From an uncultured Oscillospiraceae bacterium (GTDB lineage Bacteria; Bacillota; Clostridia; Oscillospirales; Oscillospiraceae): 64,000 nt of DNA. Of the stretch, positions 43,400 through 50,935 are shown piece after piece. The notes under the pieces are model-generated. The model did no database searches and was not told the origin of the DNA. It saw only the letters and a list, made by a program, of their open reading frames with translations. The number at the start of each line of letters is the position of its first letter. Positions within the stretch are counted from its first letter, which is position 1. The stretch is from contig CAJULM010000008.1 in the NCBI GenBank assembly GCA_910587285.1, positions 14,480 to 78,479 of the forward strand, read 5' to 3'. A program made the position numbers and the translations under genes.

Positions 43400-43471
43400 A
43401 TGTGCCAGCTTACGCCGCTGTTTTTCAAAGCGCCCGGCCTGGGGGCGTATCGTTTCTATTCCCATTTGTAA
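43400..43471 (+). CDS. Leader peptide of the uracil permease attenuator
   Basis: A 23-codon frame, MCQLTPLFFKAP then GLGAYRFYSHL, with an excellent ribosome site (AAAGGAGGGG) six bases upstream. Its UAA (43469-43471) touches the first base of the terminator stem at 43472. Within it a short stem CGCCC/GGGCG (43431-43447) is followed by the U-rich tract UAUCGUUUCUAUUCCC. No protein function is expected; it should sense RNA-polymerase speed by translation, as pyrL does for E. coli pyrBI. Confidence 0.6.
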   Translation: MCQLTPLFFKAPGLGAYRFYSHL

Positions 43472-43509
43472 AGGCAGTCACCGTTGTTTCGGTGGTTGCC
43501 TCTTTTTTT
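43472..43509 (+). terminator. Leader attenuator before uraA
   Basis: 12-bp stem AGGCAGTCACCG / CGGTGGTTGCCT with two G-U pairs, 6-nt loop, C, then seven Ts; 46 bases before the permease start. Confidence 0.85.
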
Positions 43510-43555
43510 GCGCGCAGGTACATTGTAATACGAGTGAAAAGGAGAGAGTAGAGTT

Positions 43556-44914
43556 ATGAACAATCAAGAACCCGTCCGTGACGCCCGCACCCTGGGCGTG
43601 CCCAAAATGCTGATTCTGGGCCTGCAGCATATGTTCGCCATGTTCGGGGCCACCATCCTGGTGCCCATCATCGTCAGCAGCCAGTACGGCCTGCCCCTGT
43701 CCGTCCAGACCACCCTGTTTTTCGCCGGCATCGGCACCCTGTTCTTCCACCTGTGCGCCAAGCTGAAGGTGCCCGCCTTCCTGGGCTCCTCCTTCGCCTT
43801 CCTGGGCGGCTTTGAGGCGGTGTCCAAATTGGACACCGGCAAGTTCGCCGGTATGGCCGCCGCGGAAAAGCTCCAGTACGCCTGCGGCGGCATTGTGGTG
43901 GCCGGCCTGCTGTACCTGGTGCTGGCCCTGCTGGTGAAGGTGGTGGGCGTGAAGAAGGTCATGCGCTTCCTGCCCCCTGTGGTCACCGGGCCCATCATCA
44001 TCTGTATCGGCCTGAATCTGGCCCCCTCCGCGGTGAGCAACGCCTCCGCCTGCTGGCCGCTGGCCCTCATCGCCCTGGCTGTCATCGTGGTGTTCAACAT
44101 CTGGGGCAAGGGGATGCTGAAGATTATCCCCATTCTGCTGGGCGTGGTCATCGCCTACGTGGCCGCCCTCATCATGAACGCCTGTGGAGTGACCAACGCC
44201 GACGGCTCCGCTATCCTGAACTTCCAGGCGGTGGCCGACGCGGGCATCCTGGGCCTGCCCCCCTTCCAGATCGCCAAGTTTGACCTGTCCGCCATCCTGG
44301 TCATGGCCCCCATCGCCATCGCCGCCATGATGGAGCATATCGGCGATATGTCCGCCATCTCCGCCACCGTGGGGGAGAACTTCATCGAGGAGCCGGGCCT
44401 GCACCGCACCCTCATCGGCGACGGCATCGCCACCTCTCTGTCCGCCATGTTCGGCGGTCCCGCCAACACCACCTACGGCGAGAACACCGGCGTGCTGGTG
44501 CTCTCCAAGGTGTATGACCCCAAGGTAATCCGTCTGGCCGCCCTGTACGCCGTAGTGCTGGGCTTCATTCCCAAGATGAGCGAGCTCATCGGCTCCATGC
44601 CCACCGCCATCGTGGGTGGCATCAGCTTCATGCTCTACGGCATGATCTCCGCCATCGGCGTGCGCAATGTGGTGGAGAACCGGGTGGACTTCACCAACTC
44701 CCGCAACCTGATTATCGCCGCCGTCATCCTGGTGTGCGGCCTGGGCTTCTCCGGCGGGCTCACCTTCAACGTGGGCGGTACCGCCGTTACCCTCACCTCC
44801 CTGGCCATCGCCGCCGTTGCGGGCATCCTGCTCAACGCCATCCTGCCCGGCAAGGACTACGAGTTTGGCTCCGATGTCACCGAGGGCCGCTCCGGGGACT
44901 TTGGGCGGTATTAA
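43556..44914 (+). CDS. uraA: Uracil permease (NCS2 family)
   Basis: 452 residues, about fourteen membrane segments. Family blocks: LGLQHMFAMFGATILVPI at the N-terminus, a QYGLPLSVQTTLF loop, FLGSSFAFLGG, and APIAIAAMMEHIGD with the substrate-binding Glu, then NTTYGENTGVL. It imports uracil (possibly xanthine) with protons. Its mRNA leader carries the attenuator above, and a 15-bp hairpin follows the gene. Confidence 0.93.
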   Translation: MNNQEPVRDARTLGVPKMLILGLQHMFAMFGATILVPIIVSSQYGLPLSVQTTLFFAGIGTLFFHLCAKLKVPAFLGSSFAFLGGFEAVSKLDTGKFAGMAAAEKLQYACGGIVVAGLLYLVLALLVKVVGVKKVMRFLPPVVTGPIIICIGLNLAPSAVSNASACWPLALIALAVIVVFNIWGKGMLKIIPILLGVVIAYVAALIMNACGVTNADGSAILNFQAVADAGILGLPPFQIAKFDLSAILVMAPIAIAAMMEHIGDMSAISATVGENFIEEPGLHRTLIGDGIATSLSAMFGGPANTTYGENTGVLVLSKVYDPKVIRLAALYAVVLGFIPKMSELIGSMPTAIVGGISFMLYGMISAIGVRNVVENRVDFTNSRNLIIAAVILVCGLGFSGGLTFNVGGTAVTLTSLAIAAVAGILLNAILPGKDYEFGSDVTEGRSGDFGRY

Positions 44915-44933
44915 AAAAGTGTAATCCACGTCA

Positions 44934-44974
44934 AAGGGCCGGGCTTCCATCGGAGGCCCGGCCCTTGTGCTTTT
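44934..44974. terminator. Hairpin between convergent uraA and hydrolase genes
   Basis: 15-bp stem (44934-44948 with 44952-44966), weak T-run TGTGCTTTT. Confidence 0.7.
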
Positions 44975-44989
44975 CGATCCGTCTGGCTG

Positions 44990-46831
44990 TCAGGCCACAG
45001 TAAGGGTGTTGGTGCAGCTCATGATGGTGACAATGATTGCCATGATAATGCCGGCCAGATAAGGATTCTTGGTGGCCTTGTAGAGAATGCGGGAGAGCAC
45101 TGCGAACAGCGGCAGAATCACCACAATGGGGAACAGCCAGATACCCAGAATGGTGCCGCCCAGCCCCTCCAGGGGGTGATAGCCGGAGATGAAGAAGGGG
45201 ATATACATCCAGGCGATGAGGATGGCCGGAGACAGGGCATTGAAGATTGCAAGTACTATGGTATTGACCCACTCGTGCTTGCCCATCTTCACATAGTTGA
45301 AGCAGTTGTTGGCCACGGAGTTGAGTACATAATAAATCAGGAAGAAGGGTAAATACCGCGCGGCAATAAGCAGCTTATCAACGTTGAAGGCCTTAAAGGT
45401 CAGGCACCAAATGCGGAAGTCGGTTTTGAAGAAGAAGTCGGCCGCGAATACGGTGAAGTAGGTGGCGGCCGCCACGATAATACCAAGGAAAATGGTCTTG
45501 ATAAGCTTTTTGCTGGTCATTTTCACGCCCGCTGCCTTTAGGTCCATCATCCCCTCCTTCTTGCCGTAGAAGTGGTAAGACAGGATCATGAACAGCAGGG
45601 ACAGAAGGCCGCATAGGGCGCTCCAGATGCCGATGCCCAGCGGCGGCTGCTGGGGGAAGAAGCTGGTCTGGGTCATCATTCCAATCACATTGGAGAAGAT
45701 GAACATGACCATAGAGAATACAACACCCACGATCAGGCTAACCCACAGCCAGACCTTACCTTTCTTATTGACAAGCACGGCGGGAATGGGGGCTTTGTCC
45801 GCTTTGAGATCGGCAAAGAAATCGGTATCTACCAGGCGCAGGGCGAGCCCTACCATAAACATGAAGAAGCCCACAATGCCCAGGGTGTTGAACACCACCT
45901 TCCACTGCCAGATCTGATTGGTTCCGGGCAGCATATGGGGCGCGGCCAGGGCGGCGTCGAAAAACTCCACACTGCTGGACACCACGCTGCCGGAGAAGTG
46001 GGCCCAGGGGTGGATCATAGGCGGATTGTAGATGGCGCGGATAGCGTCCTGGCCGTCCACGTCTTCATGGTACATGGTGTAGGGGGCCCGCTCCGGCTGG
46101 CCGGAGGGGTCGGAGCCATAGTATAGGAAGGACTGGGCGGTGCTTTGGTGAATGAACTCCCGCGGTGGGGTATAGGAGCCATCGCCCCTGGGGACGCGGT
46201 GGAAAAATTCGTCGTACTGGCAGGCCACAATGCCCGCGTCGCGATTTCTAAAGATGTTGACATATTCCCCAGTCTCGCTGTCGGTGTACACCGCGTCATT
46301 GGAGACCAGCAGAGCGGCGGCGATGAGCGGGGTGTCCGCACTGTTGTCCAGCATGACGGCCGTGCGGCTGGCCAGAGCGCCGTTGGAGTGGCCGGTGACA
46401 CCGATGCGGGATGCGTCCACATAGGGCAAGGAGGCCATGAGCTTCACCGCATCGTACATTCCGTTGGCATTGTTTTCGGGCTTCCACCAACTGCCATTGG
46501 CAACATCCTCCGAATTGCCGTGACCATACATATCAATGGCCATGACCACAAAGCCTCGACGGGCATACTCCACGTAGTTCAAATCCTGCATCTCTCGAGT
46601 ATTAAACCAACCGTGGCTGCACACGATGGCGGGCGCGGGATTGTCCGCCGTGGCGGTATCAGGGACAAGCAGCAGCGCGCTCATCTGATGGCCTGATTCC
46701 GTCTCCCAGCGCAGGTCTTTGATGGTGACGCTGCCAAAGTTGGTCTGTATGACGCTGGCGCCAATGCAGCTCACCAGCAGGATTGCCAGTGCCAGGCACA
46801 GAATCCGTGTTGATTTTTTAATATTTGTCAT
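44990..46831 (-). CDS. Alpha/beta hydrolase fused to a polytopic membrane domain
   Basis: 613 residues. One N-terminal membrane segment (about 9-28), then an extracytoplasmic alpha/beta-hydrolase domain (about 45-300) with the oxyanion block CSHGWFNT and the nucleophile elbow GVTGHSNGA; HPWAHFSG may supply the His. From about residue 315 to the end there are about eight membrane helices. The substrate is unknown; an envelope or dietary ester is plausible. ATG 46831 has AAAGGGG nine bases upstream. GC is slightly lower than in its neighbours. Confidence 0.75.
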   Translation of the reverse strand: MTNIKKSTRILCLALAILLVSCIGASVIQTNFGSVTIKDLRWETESGHQMSALLLVPDTATADNPAPAIVCSHGWFNTREMQDLNYVEYARRGFVVMAIDMYGHGNSEDVANGSWWKPENNANGMYDAVKLMASLPYVDASRIGVTGHSNGALASRTAVMLDNSADTPLIAAALLVSNDAVYTDSETGEYVNIFRNRDAGIVACQYDEFFHRVPRGDGSYTPPREFIHQSTAQSFLYYGSDPSGQPERAPYTMYHEDVDGQDAIRAIYNPPMIHPWAHFSGSVVSSSVEFFDAALAAPHMLPGTNQIWQWKVVFNTLGIVGFFMFMVGLALRLVDTDFFADLKADKAPIPAVLVNKKGKVWLWVSLIVGVVFSMVMFIFSNVIGMMTQTSFFPQQPPLGIGIWSALCGLLSLLFMILSYHFYGKKEGMMDLKAAGVKMTSKKLIKTIFLGIIVAAATYFTVFAADFFFKTDFRIWCLTFKAFNVDKLLIAARYLPFFLIYYVLNSVANNCFNYVKMGKHEWVNTIVLAIFNALSPAILIAWMYIPFFISGYHPLEGLGGTILGIWLFPIVVILPLFAVLSRILYKATKNPYLAGIIMAIIVTIMSCTNTLTVA

Positions 46832-46909
46832 GATAATTGACCCCTTTCTCCATCTCGGAAATTCAGCCTGCCGTGATGCTCTGTTTCGCTTGCCGTCCTC
46901 CTTTCAAGC

Positions 46910-46945
46910 AAAAAAGGCGCAACAGTCTCTGTGACTGCCACGCCC
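46910..46945 (-). terminator. Leader attenuator of the hydrolase gene
   Basis: On the minus strand a 13-bp stem with four G-U pairs (GGGCGTGGCAGTC with GACTGTTGCGCCT), 5-nt loop and six Ts, 80 bases before the ATG. Confidence 0.6.
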
Positions 46946-46995
46946 TTCTCAATACTCATGCGCAAATATTTTATTTTCACGCTTAGATTATTTTC

Positions 46996-47024
46996 AGCAT
47001 AACAGACGCACAGCTTTTTGTCAA
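46996..47024 (-). promoter_or_regulatory. Promoter of the hydrolase gene
   Basis: Minus-strand TTGACA (47019-47024), 17-bp spacer, TATGCT (46996-47001). Confidence 0.75.
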
Positions 47025-47113
47025 TCTGCATTTTATTTTTTATAGAAAACCGCTAAATGTGTATTTTGGTTTTTGGCAAACTAACCAAAATGAAAAAACA
47101 ATTTTTTCCCGTC

Positions 47114-47142
47114 TTGCTTTTTTCACCAAGGCCTGCTATGAT
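47114..47142 (+). promoter_or_regulatory. Promoter of the glp operon
   Basis: TTGCTT (47114-47119), 17-bp spacer, TATGAT (47137-47142) with an extended TGC. Confidence 0.65.
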
Positions 47143-47175
47143 AAAAATGCCTGATCCTTGTGCAGAGTTTGAGAC

Positions 47176-47214
47176 GCGCAGAGCAGCCCGCCTTGGTTGC
47201 TTTGCGCTCTTTTT
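47176..47214 (+). terminator. Leader terminator of the glp operon
   Basis: 13-bp stem with two wobbles (47176-47188 with 47195-47207), 6-nt loop, then TCTTTTT, 30 bases before glpP. It is the expected target for GlpP antitermination. Confidence 0.8.
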
Positions 47215-47243
47215 GTCCTTTCACGAAAAAGGGGGTAGCCCAA

Positions 47244-47810
47244 ATGGACCGTGAACAGCTTTTGGACCTGCTGGCCGGCGGGCCGGTGATCGCCGCGGTG
47301 AAGGACGCCGGCGGCCTGGCCGCCGCCCTGGACAGCGATGTGTCCGTGGTCTTTCTGCTCAGCGGCGACGTACTCACTATTCCGGATACGGCGGCCCGGG
47401 TGCGCCGGGCGGGCAAGCGGGCCTTTGTCCACCTGGACCTGGTGGACGGGCTGGCGGCCCGGGAAGTGTCGGTGGACTTCATCGCCCGCCAGACCCAGGC
47501 TGACGGCATCATCTCCACCAAGGCGGCCCTCACCCGCCGGGGGAGGGAGCTGGGGCTGGTGAGCATACAGCGGATTTTTCTGCTGGACTCCATGGCGCTG
47601 GACGCCGTTCAGCGCCAGCGGCCCCAGGACTGTGATCTGATCGAGGTGCTGCCCGGCCTGATGCCCAAGATCATCCGCCGGGTGAGCCAGGCTGCCGGCA
47701 AGCCGGTGATCGCCGGCGGGCTTATCTCCGACAAGGAGGATGTCACCGCCGCTCTGGGCGCGGGGGCGGTGGCTGTGTCTACCACCAACCCGGCCGTGTG
47801 GAAAATGTAG
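47244..47810 (+). CDS. glpP: Glycerol-3-phosphate-responsive antiterminator
   Basis: 188 residues, the usual GlpP length. Blocks: GPVIAAVKDAGGLAAALDSD, VFLLSGDVL, KRAFVHLDLVDGLA, ADGIISTKAALT, and EVLPGLMPKIIR, GKPVIAGGLI. With glycerol-3-phosphate bound it holds the leader mRNA in the antiterminated form. It is the first gene of the glp operon and lies directly after the leader terminator, so it should control itself. ATG 47244 has GGGGG upstream; the reading from 47160 runs through the terminator. Confidence 0.95.
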   Translation: MDREQLLDLLAGGPVIAAVKDAGGLAAALDSDVSVVFLLSGDVLTIPDTAARVRRAGKRAFVHLDLVDGLAAREVSVDFIARQTQADGIISTKAALTRRGRELGLVSIQRIFLLDSMALDAVQRQRPQDCDLIEVLPGLMPKIIRRVSQAAGKPVIAGGLISDKEDVTAALGAGAVAVSTTNPAVWKM

Positions 47811-47858
47811 TGTTTTTCCCAGCAAGCTCGTGATTTTTCCAATTTGGGAGGTCATATT

Positions 47859-49295
47859 ATGTACGACGTATTGATCATCGGCTGCGGCATCACCGGCGCG
47901 GCCACCGCCTTCGAGCTGTCGAAATACCGGCTGAAGGTGGGCGTTTTGGAGCGGGAGAACGACGTGGCCCTGGGCACTACCAAGGCCAACTCCGCCATCC
48001 TCCACGCCGGGTACGACCCGGAGCCCGGCACACTCATGGCCCGCCTCAACGTCCGGGGAGTGGAGCTGGCCCAGGAGCTGTGCGCCAAGCTGGACGTGCC
48101 CTACCGGGGCTGCGGGTCCCTGGTGCTGGCCTTCTCGGAGGAGGAGCGCCCCACCCTGGAGGAGCTGTACCGCCGGGGGATGGAAAACGGTGTGCCGGGG
48201 CTGGCGCTGCTCACCGGGGACGAGGCCCGCGCGCTGGAGCCCAACCTGTCGGAGACGGTGGCGGCCGCTCTCTACGCCCCCTCCGCCGCCATCTGCTCCC
48301 CCTGGGAGTACTGCCTGGCGCTGGCGGAGACGGCGGTGAACAACGGAGTGGAGCTGCGCCTCAACACCGCCGTCACCGGCCTGGAGCAGACATCGGAGGG
48401 CTGGACGGTGCGTACCAGCCGGGGCGAGTTCCAGGCCCGTTTTGTGGTGAACGCCGCCGGGGTGGACGCCGCCCTGGTCCACGACATGGCCGCGCCCCAC
48501 GCCTTTGACATCAAGCCCAGCCGGGGGCAGTACTACCTGCTGGACAAGAGCGAGGGGGACCGGGTGGGCCGGGTGATTTTCCAGTGCCCCAGCAAGGTGG
48601 GCAAGGGGGTGCTGGTGGCCCCCACCGTCCACGGAAACCTGATCGTGGGGCCGGACGCAGCGCCCTCGGAGGCCCACGACACCGCCACCACCGGGGACGG
48701 CCTGCGCTTTGTGCGGGAGACAGCCCAGAGGTCCGTCCCGTCGGTAAACTTCCGGGAGTCCATCCGCAACTTTGCCGGGGTGCGGGCCAACACCGCCGCC
48801 GGGGACTTCATTTTGGAGCAGTCCGCCCCCCGATTTATGGACCTGGCGGGCATCTGCTCGCCGGGGCTGTCCGCCGCCCCCGCCATTGGAGAGTATGCGG
48901 CGGAGCTGCTGGAACAGGCGGGGCTGGCCCTAGAGAAAAAGGACGGTTTTGTGTGTGAGCGCCGCCGCATCCGCTTCAAGGAGCTCACCGCCGAGGAACG
49001 CGCCGCCCTGGTGGAGAAGGAGCCCGCCTTCGGCCGGGTGATCTGCCGGTGCGAGACCGTCACCGAGGGGGAGATTTTAGAGGCGCTTCACTCGCCGATT
49101 CCCCCCTGCTCGGTGGACGGGGTGAAGCGCCGGGTGAACGCGGGCATGGGCCGCTGCCAGGGGGGCTTCTGCGGGCCCCGGGTGGTGGATATCCTGGCCC
49201 GGGAGCTGAAGCTGTCTCCGGGGGATATTGTGCAGGATCAGGCGGGCTCCTGGCTGCTGGACCGTCAGACCAAAGGAGGGAACCGGGATGTATGA
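47859..49295 (+). CDS. FAD-dependent glycerol-3-phosphate dehydrogenase-like oxidoreductase
   Basis: 478 residues. N-terminal dinucleotide fold GCGITGAATAFELS, DAO domain with the ANSAILHAGYD block, and a C-terminal BFD-type [2Fe-2S]-binding domain with CRCE ... GMGRCQGGFC. This is the GlpA-like dehydrogenase class of anaerobes that oxidises glycerol-3-phosphate to dihydroxyacetone phosphate, passing electrons through the partner flavoprotein encoded next. The start has GGGAGG upstream; the stop overlaps the next gene. Confidence 0.88.
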   Translation: MYDVLIIGCGITGAATAFELSKYRLKVGVLERENDVALGTTKANSAILHAGYDPEPGTLMARLNVRGVELAQELCAKLDVPYRGCGSLVLAFSEEERPTLEELYRRGMENGVPGLALLTGDEARALEPNLSETVAAALYAPSAAICSPWEYCLALAETAVNNGVELRLNTAVTGLEQTSEGWTVRTSRGEFQARFVVNAAGVDAALVHDMAAPHAFDIKPSRGQYYLLDKSEGDRVGRVIFQCPSKVGKGVLVAPTVHGNLIVGPDAAPSEAHDTATTGDGLRFVRETAQRSVPSVNFRESIRNFAGVRANTAAGDFILEQSAPRFMDLAGICSPGLSAAPAIGEYAAELLEQAGLALEKKDGFVCERRRIRFKELTAEERAALVEKEPAFGRVICRCETVTEGEILEALHSPIPPCSVDGVKRRVNAGMGRCQGGFCGPRVVDILARELKLSPGDIVQDQAGSWLLDRQTKGGNRDV

Positions 49296-50568
49296 CCTCA
49301 TCGTAATCGGCGGCGGGCCGGCAGGGCTGGCCGCGGCCTGCGCCGCCTGGGAGGGCGGCCTGCGCTCCATTTTGATTGTGGAGCGGGATAAAGAGCTGGG
49401 AGGCATTTTGAACCAGTGCATCCACAACGGCTTTGGGCTCCATCACTTTAAGGAGGAGCTCACCGGCCCGGAGTACGCCGGGCGGTTTGTGAAGCTGCTG
49501 GGGGAGACTGGAGTGGAGGTCCGGCTGGACACCATGGTCTTAGAGGTGACGGGGGACCGGCAGGTACATATGGTGGGCAAATCCACGGGCTACCGGGTGG
49601 AGCAGGCCCGTTCCATTGTGCTGGCCATGGGGTGCCGGGAGCGCACCCGCGGGGCCATCGCCATCCCCGGCGCGCGCCCCGCCGGAGTGTTCACCGCCGG
49701 GGCCGCCCAGCGGTACGTGAACATGGAGGGCTGGATGCCCGGGAAACGGGTGGTGATTTTAGGCAGCGGCGACATCGGGCTCATCATGGCCCGGCGCATG
49801 ACGCTGGAGGGGGCCAAGGTGCTGGCCTGCGTGGAGGTGATGCCCTACTCCGGCGGGCTGAACCGGAATATCGTCCAGTGCCTCCACGACTATGACATCC
49901 CCCTGTACCTGTCCCACACTGTTACCGATATCCGGGGAAAAGACCGGGTGGAGCAGGTGGTGGTGTCCCAGGTGGACGACAATCGTAACCCAATCCCCGG
50001 CACCGAGATGGTGTTTGACTGCGACACGCTGCTGTTGTCCGTGGGCCTTATCCCGGAGAACGAGCTCACCCGCCAGGCGGGCATTGACATCGACCGGCGC
50101 ACCAACGGCGCAGTGGTGTACGAGAATATGGAGACCTCGCTGCCGGGCGTGTTCGCCTGCGGCAACGTGTGCCACGTCCACGACCTGGTGGACTTTGTCA
50201 CCGCCGAGAGCCAGAAGGCCGGGGCCGCCGCCGCGGACTATGTGCTCAACGGCCCGGACGGGTTGGACCCCGGCGTTGTCACCTCCGACGAGCGGCTTCT
50301 GACGGTGAACAACGGGGGCGGGGTGACGTATACCGTGCCTCAGCATATCCGGCCGGGCCGGGTGGAGAAGCTGTGCGGGCTGTTCTTCCGGGTGAACCGG
50401 GTGTGCAGGGACAGCGAGATTCGGGTGACATCCGGGGGCGCCCAGATCGCCCGCTTCAAGCGGGAGCACCTGGCCCCCGGTGAGATGGAGCATATCGACT
50501 TGCCCAAGGCGCTGCTGGACAAGGCGGAGGGAGAGCTCACAATCTCCATTCAGGAGGTGTCGAAATGA
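49288..50568 (+). CDS. NAD(P)/FAD-dependent oxidoreductase of the glp operon
   Basis: 426 residues, pyridine-nucleotide-disulfide-oxidoreductase fold: FAD motif IGGGPAGLAAACAAW, the LNQCIHNGFGLHHF block with a Cys, NAD motif ILGSGDIGLIMARR, and GVFACGNVCHVHDLVD for the second FAD contact. With the GlpA-like protein and the DUF1667 protein it forms the three-part dehydrogenase common in Clostridia, analogous to GlpA-GlpB-GlpC. Starts at ATG 49288 with AAAGGAGGG, eight bases inside the previous gene. Confidence 0.88.
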   Translation: MYDLIVIGGGPAGLAAACAAWEGGLRSILIVERDKELGGILNQCIHNGFGLHHFKEELTGPEYAGRFVKLLGETGVEVRLDTMVLEVTGDRQVHMVGKSTGYRVEQARSIVLAMGCRERTRGAIAIPGARPAGVFTAGAAQRYVNMEGWMPGKRVVILGSGDIGLIMARRMTLEGAKVLACVEVMPYSGGLNRNIVQCLHDYDIPLYLSHTVTDIRGKDRVEQVVVSQVDDNRNPIPGTEMVFDCDTLLLSVGLIPENELTRQAGIDIDRRTNGAVVYENMETSLPGVFACGNVCHVHDLVDFVTAESQKAGAAAADYVLNGPDGLDPGVVTSDERLLTVNNGGGVTYTVPQHIRPGRVEKLCGLFFRVNRVCRDSEIRVTSGGAQIARFKREHLAPGEMEHIDLPKALLDKAEGELTISIQEVSK

Positions 50569-50921
50569 AGGAACTCATCTGCATCGTCTGCCCCCAGGGC
50601 TGCCACCTGAAGGTGGACGAGGAGCACGGCTGCGCCGTCACCGGAAACTCCTGCCCCCGGGGGGCGGAGTACGGCAAAATGGAGCTGACCCACCCCACCC
50701 GGGTGGTGACGTCCACCGTGCGGTGCCAGGGGGGACTGTACCCCCGCTGCCCGGTGAAAACCGACCGGGCCATTCCCAAGGAGCGGATGTTTGACGTGAT
50801 GGCGGCCTTGGAGGAGGTCGCGCTCCCCGCTCCGGCGGCGGTAGGGCAGGTCGTAATTGAAAATGTGTGCGGCACCGGGGCGGACGTTGTGGCGACCCGC
50901 AATATGCCCAGCCGCAGGTGA
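50565..50921 (+). CDS. DUF1667 protein of the glycerol dehydrogenase complex
   Basis: 118 residues with Cys motifs CIVCPQGC, NSCPRG, and a later RCQGGLYPRCPVKT, fitting a small metal or iron-sulfur-binding protein. DUF1667 is regularly the third gene after the two flavoproteins; a small electron-carrier or assembly role is inferred. Start overlaps the previous stop (ATGA). Confidence 0.88.
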   Translation: MKELICIVCPQGCHLKVDEEHGCAVTGNSCPRGAEYGKMELTHPTRVVTSTVRCQGGLYPRCPVKTDRAIPKERMFDVMAALEEVALPAPAAVGQVVIENVCGTGADVVATRNMPSRR

Positions 50922-50935
50922 AGGAGGGTATGAGC

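Larger units (their letters stand above)
46832..47243. other. Divergent regulatory region with two leader terminators
   Basis: 412 bases. Minus strand: promoter 46996-47024 and an attenuator at 46910-46945 before the hydrolase gene, with an unlikely 43-codon frame that starts at 46959 and overlaps the hydrolase ATG. Plus strand: promoter 47114-47142 and the GlpP-type terminator 47176-47214. Confidence 0.65.

Noticed and set aside
43372..43555. PyrR-binding loop or purine riboswitch before uraA
   Set aside because: No PyrR consensus or purine-riboswitch core was seen; only the leader frame and terminator are supported.
46828..47031. A 67-residue protein upstream of the hydrolase gene
   Set aside because: Weak start site and it runs across a terminator stem; kept only as a possible leader frame.
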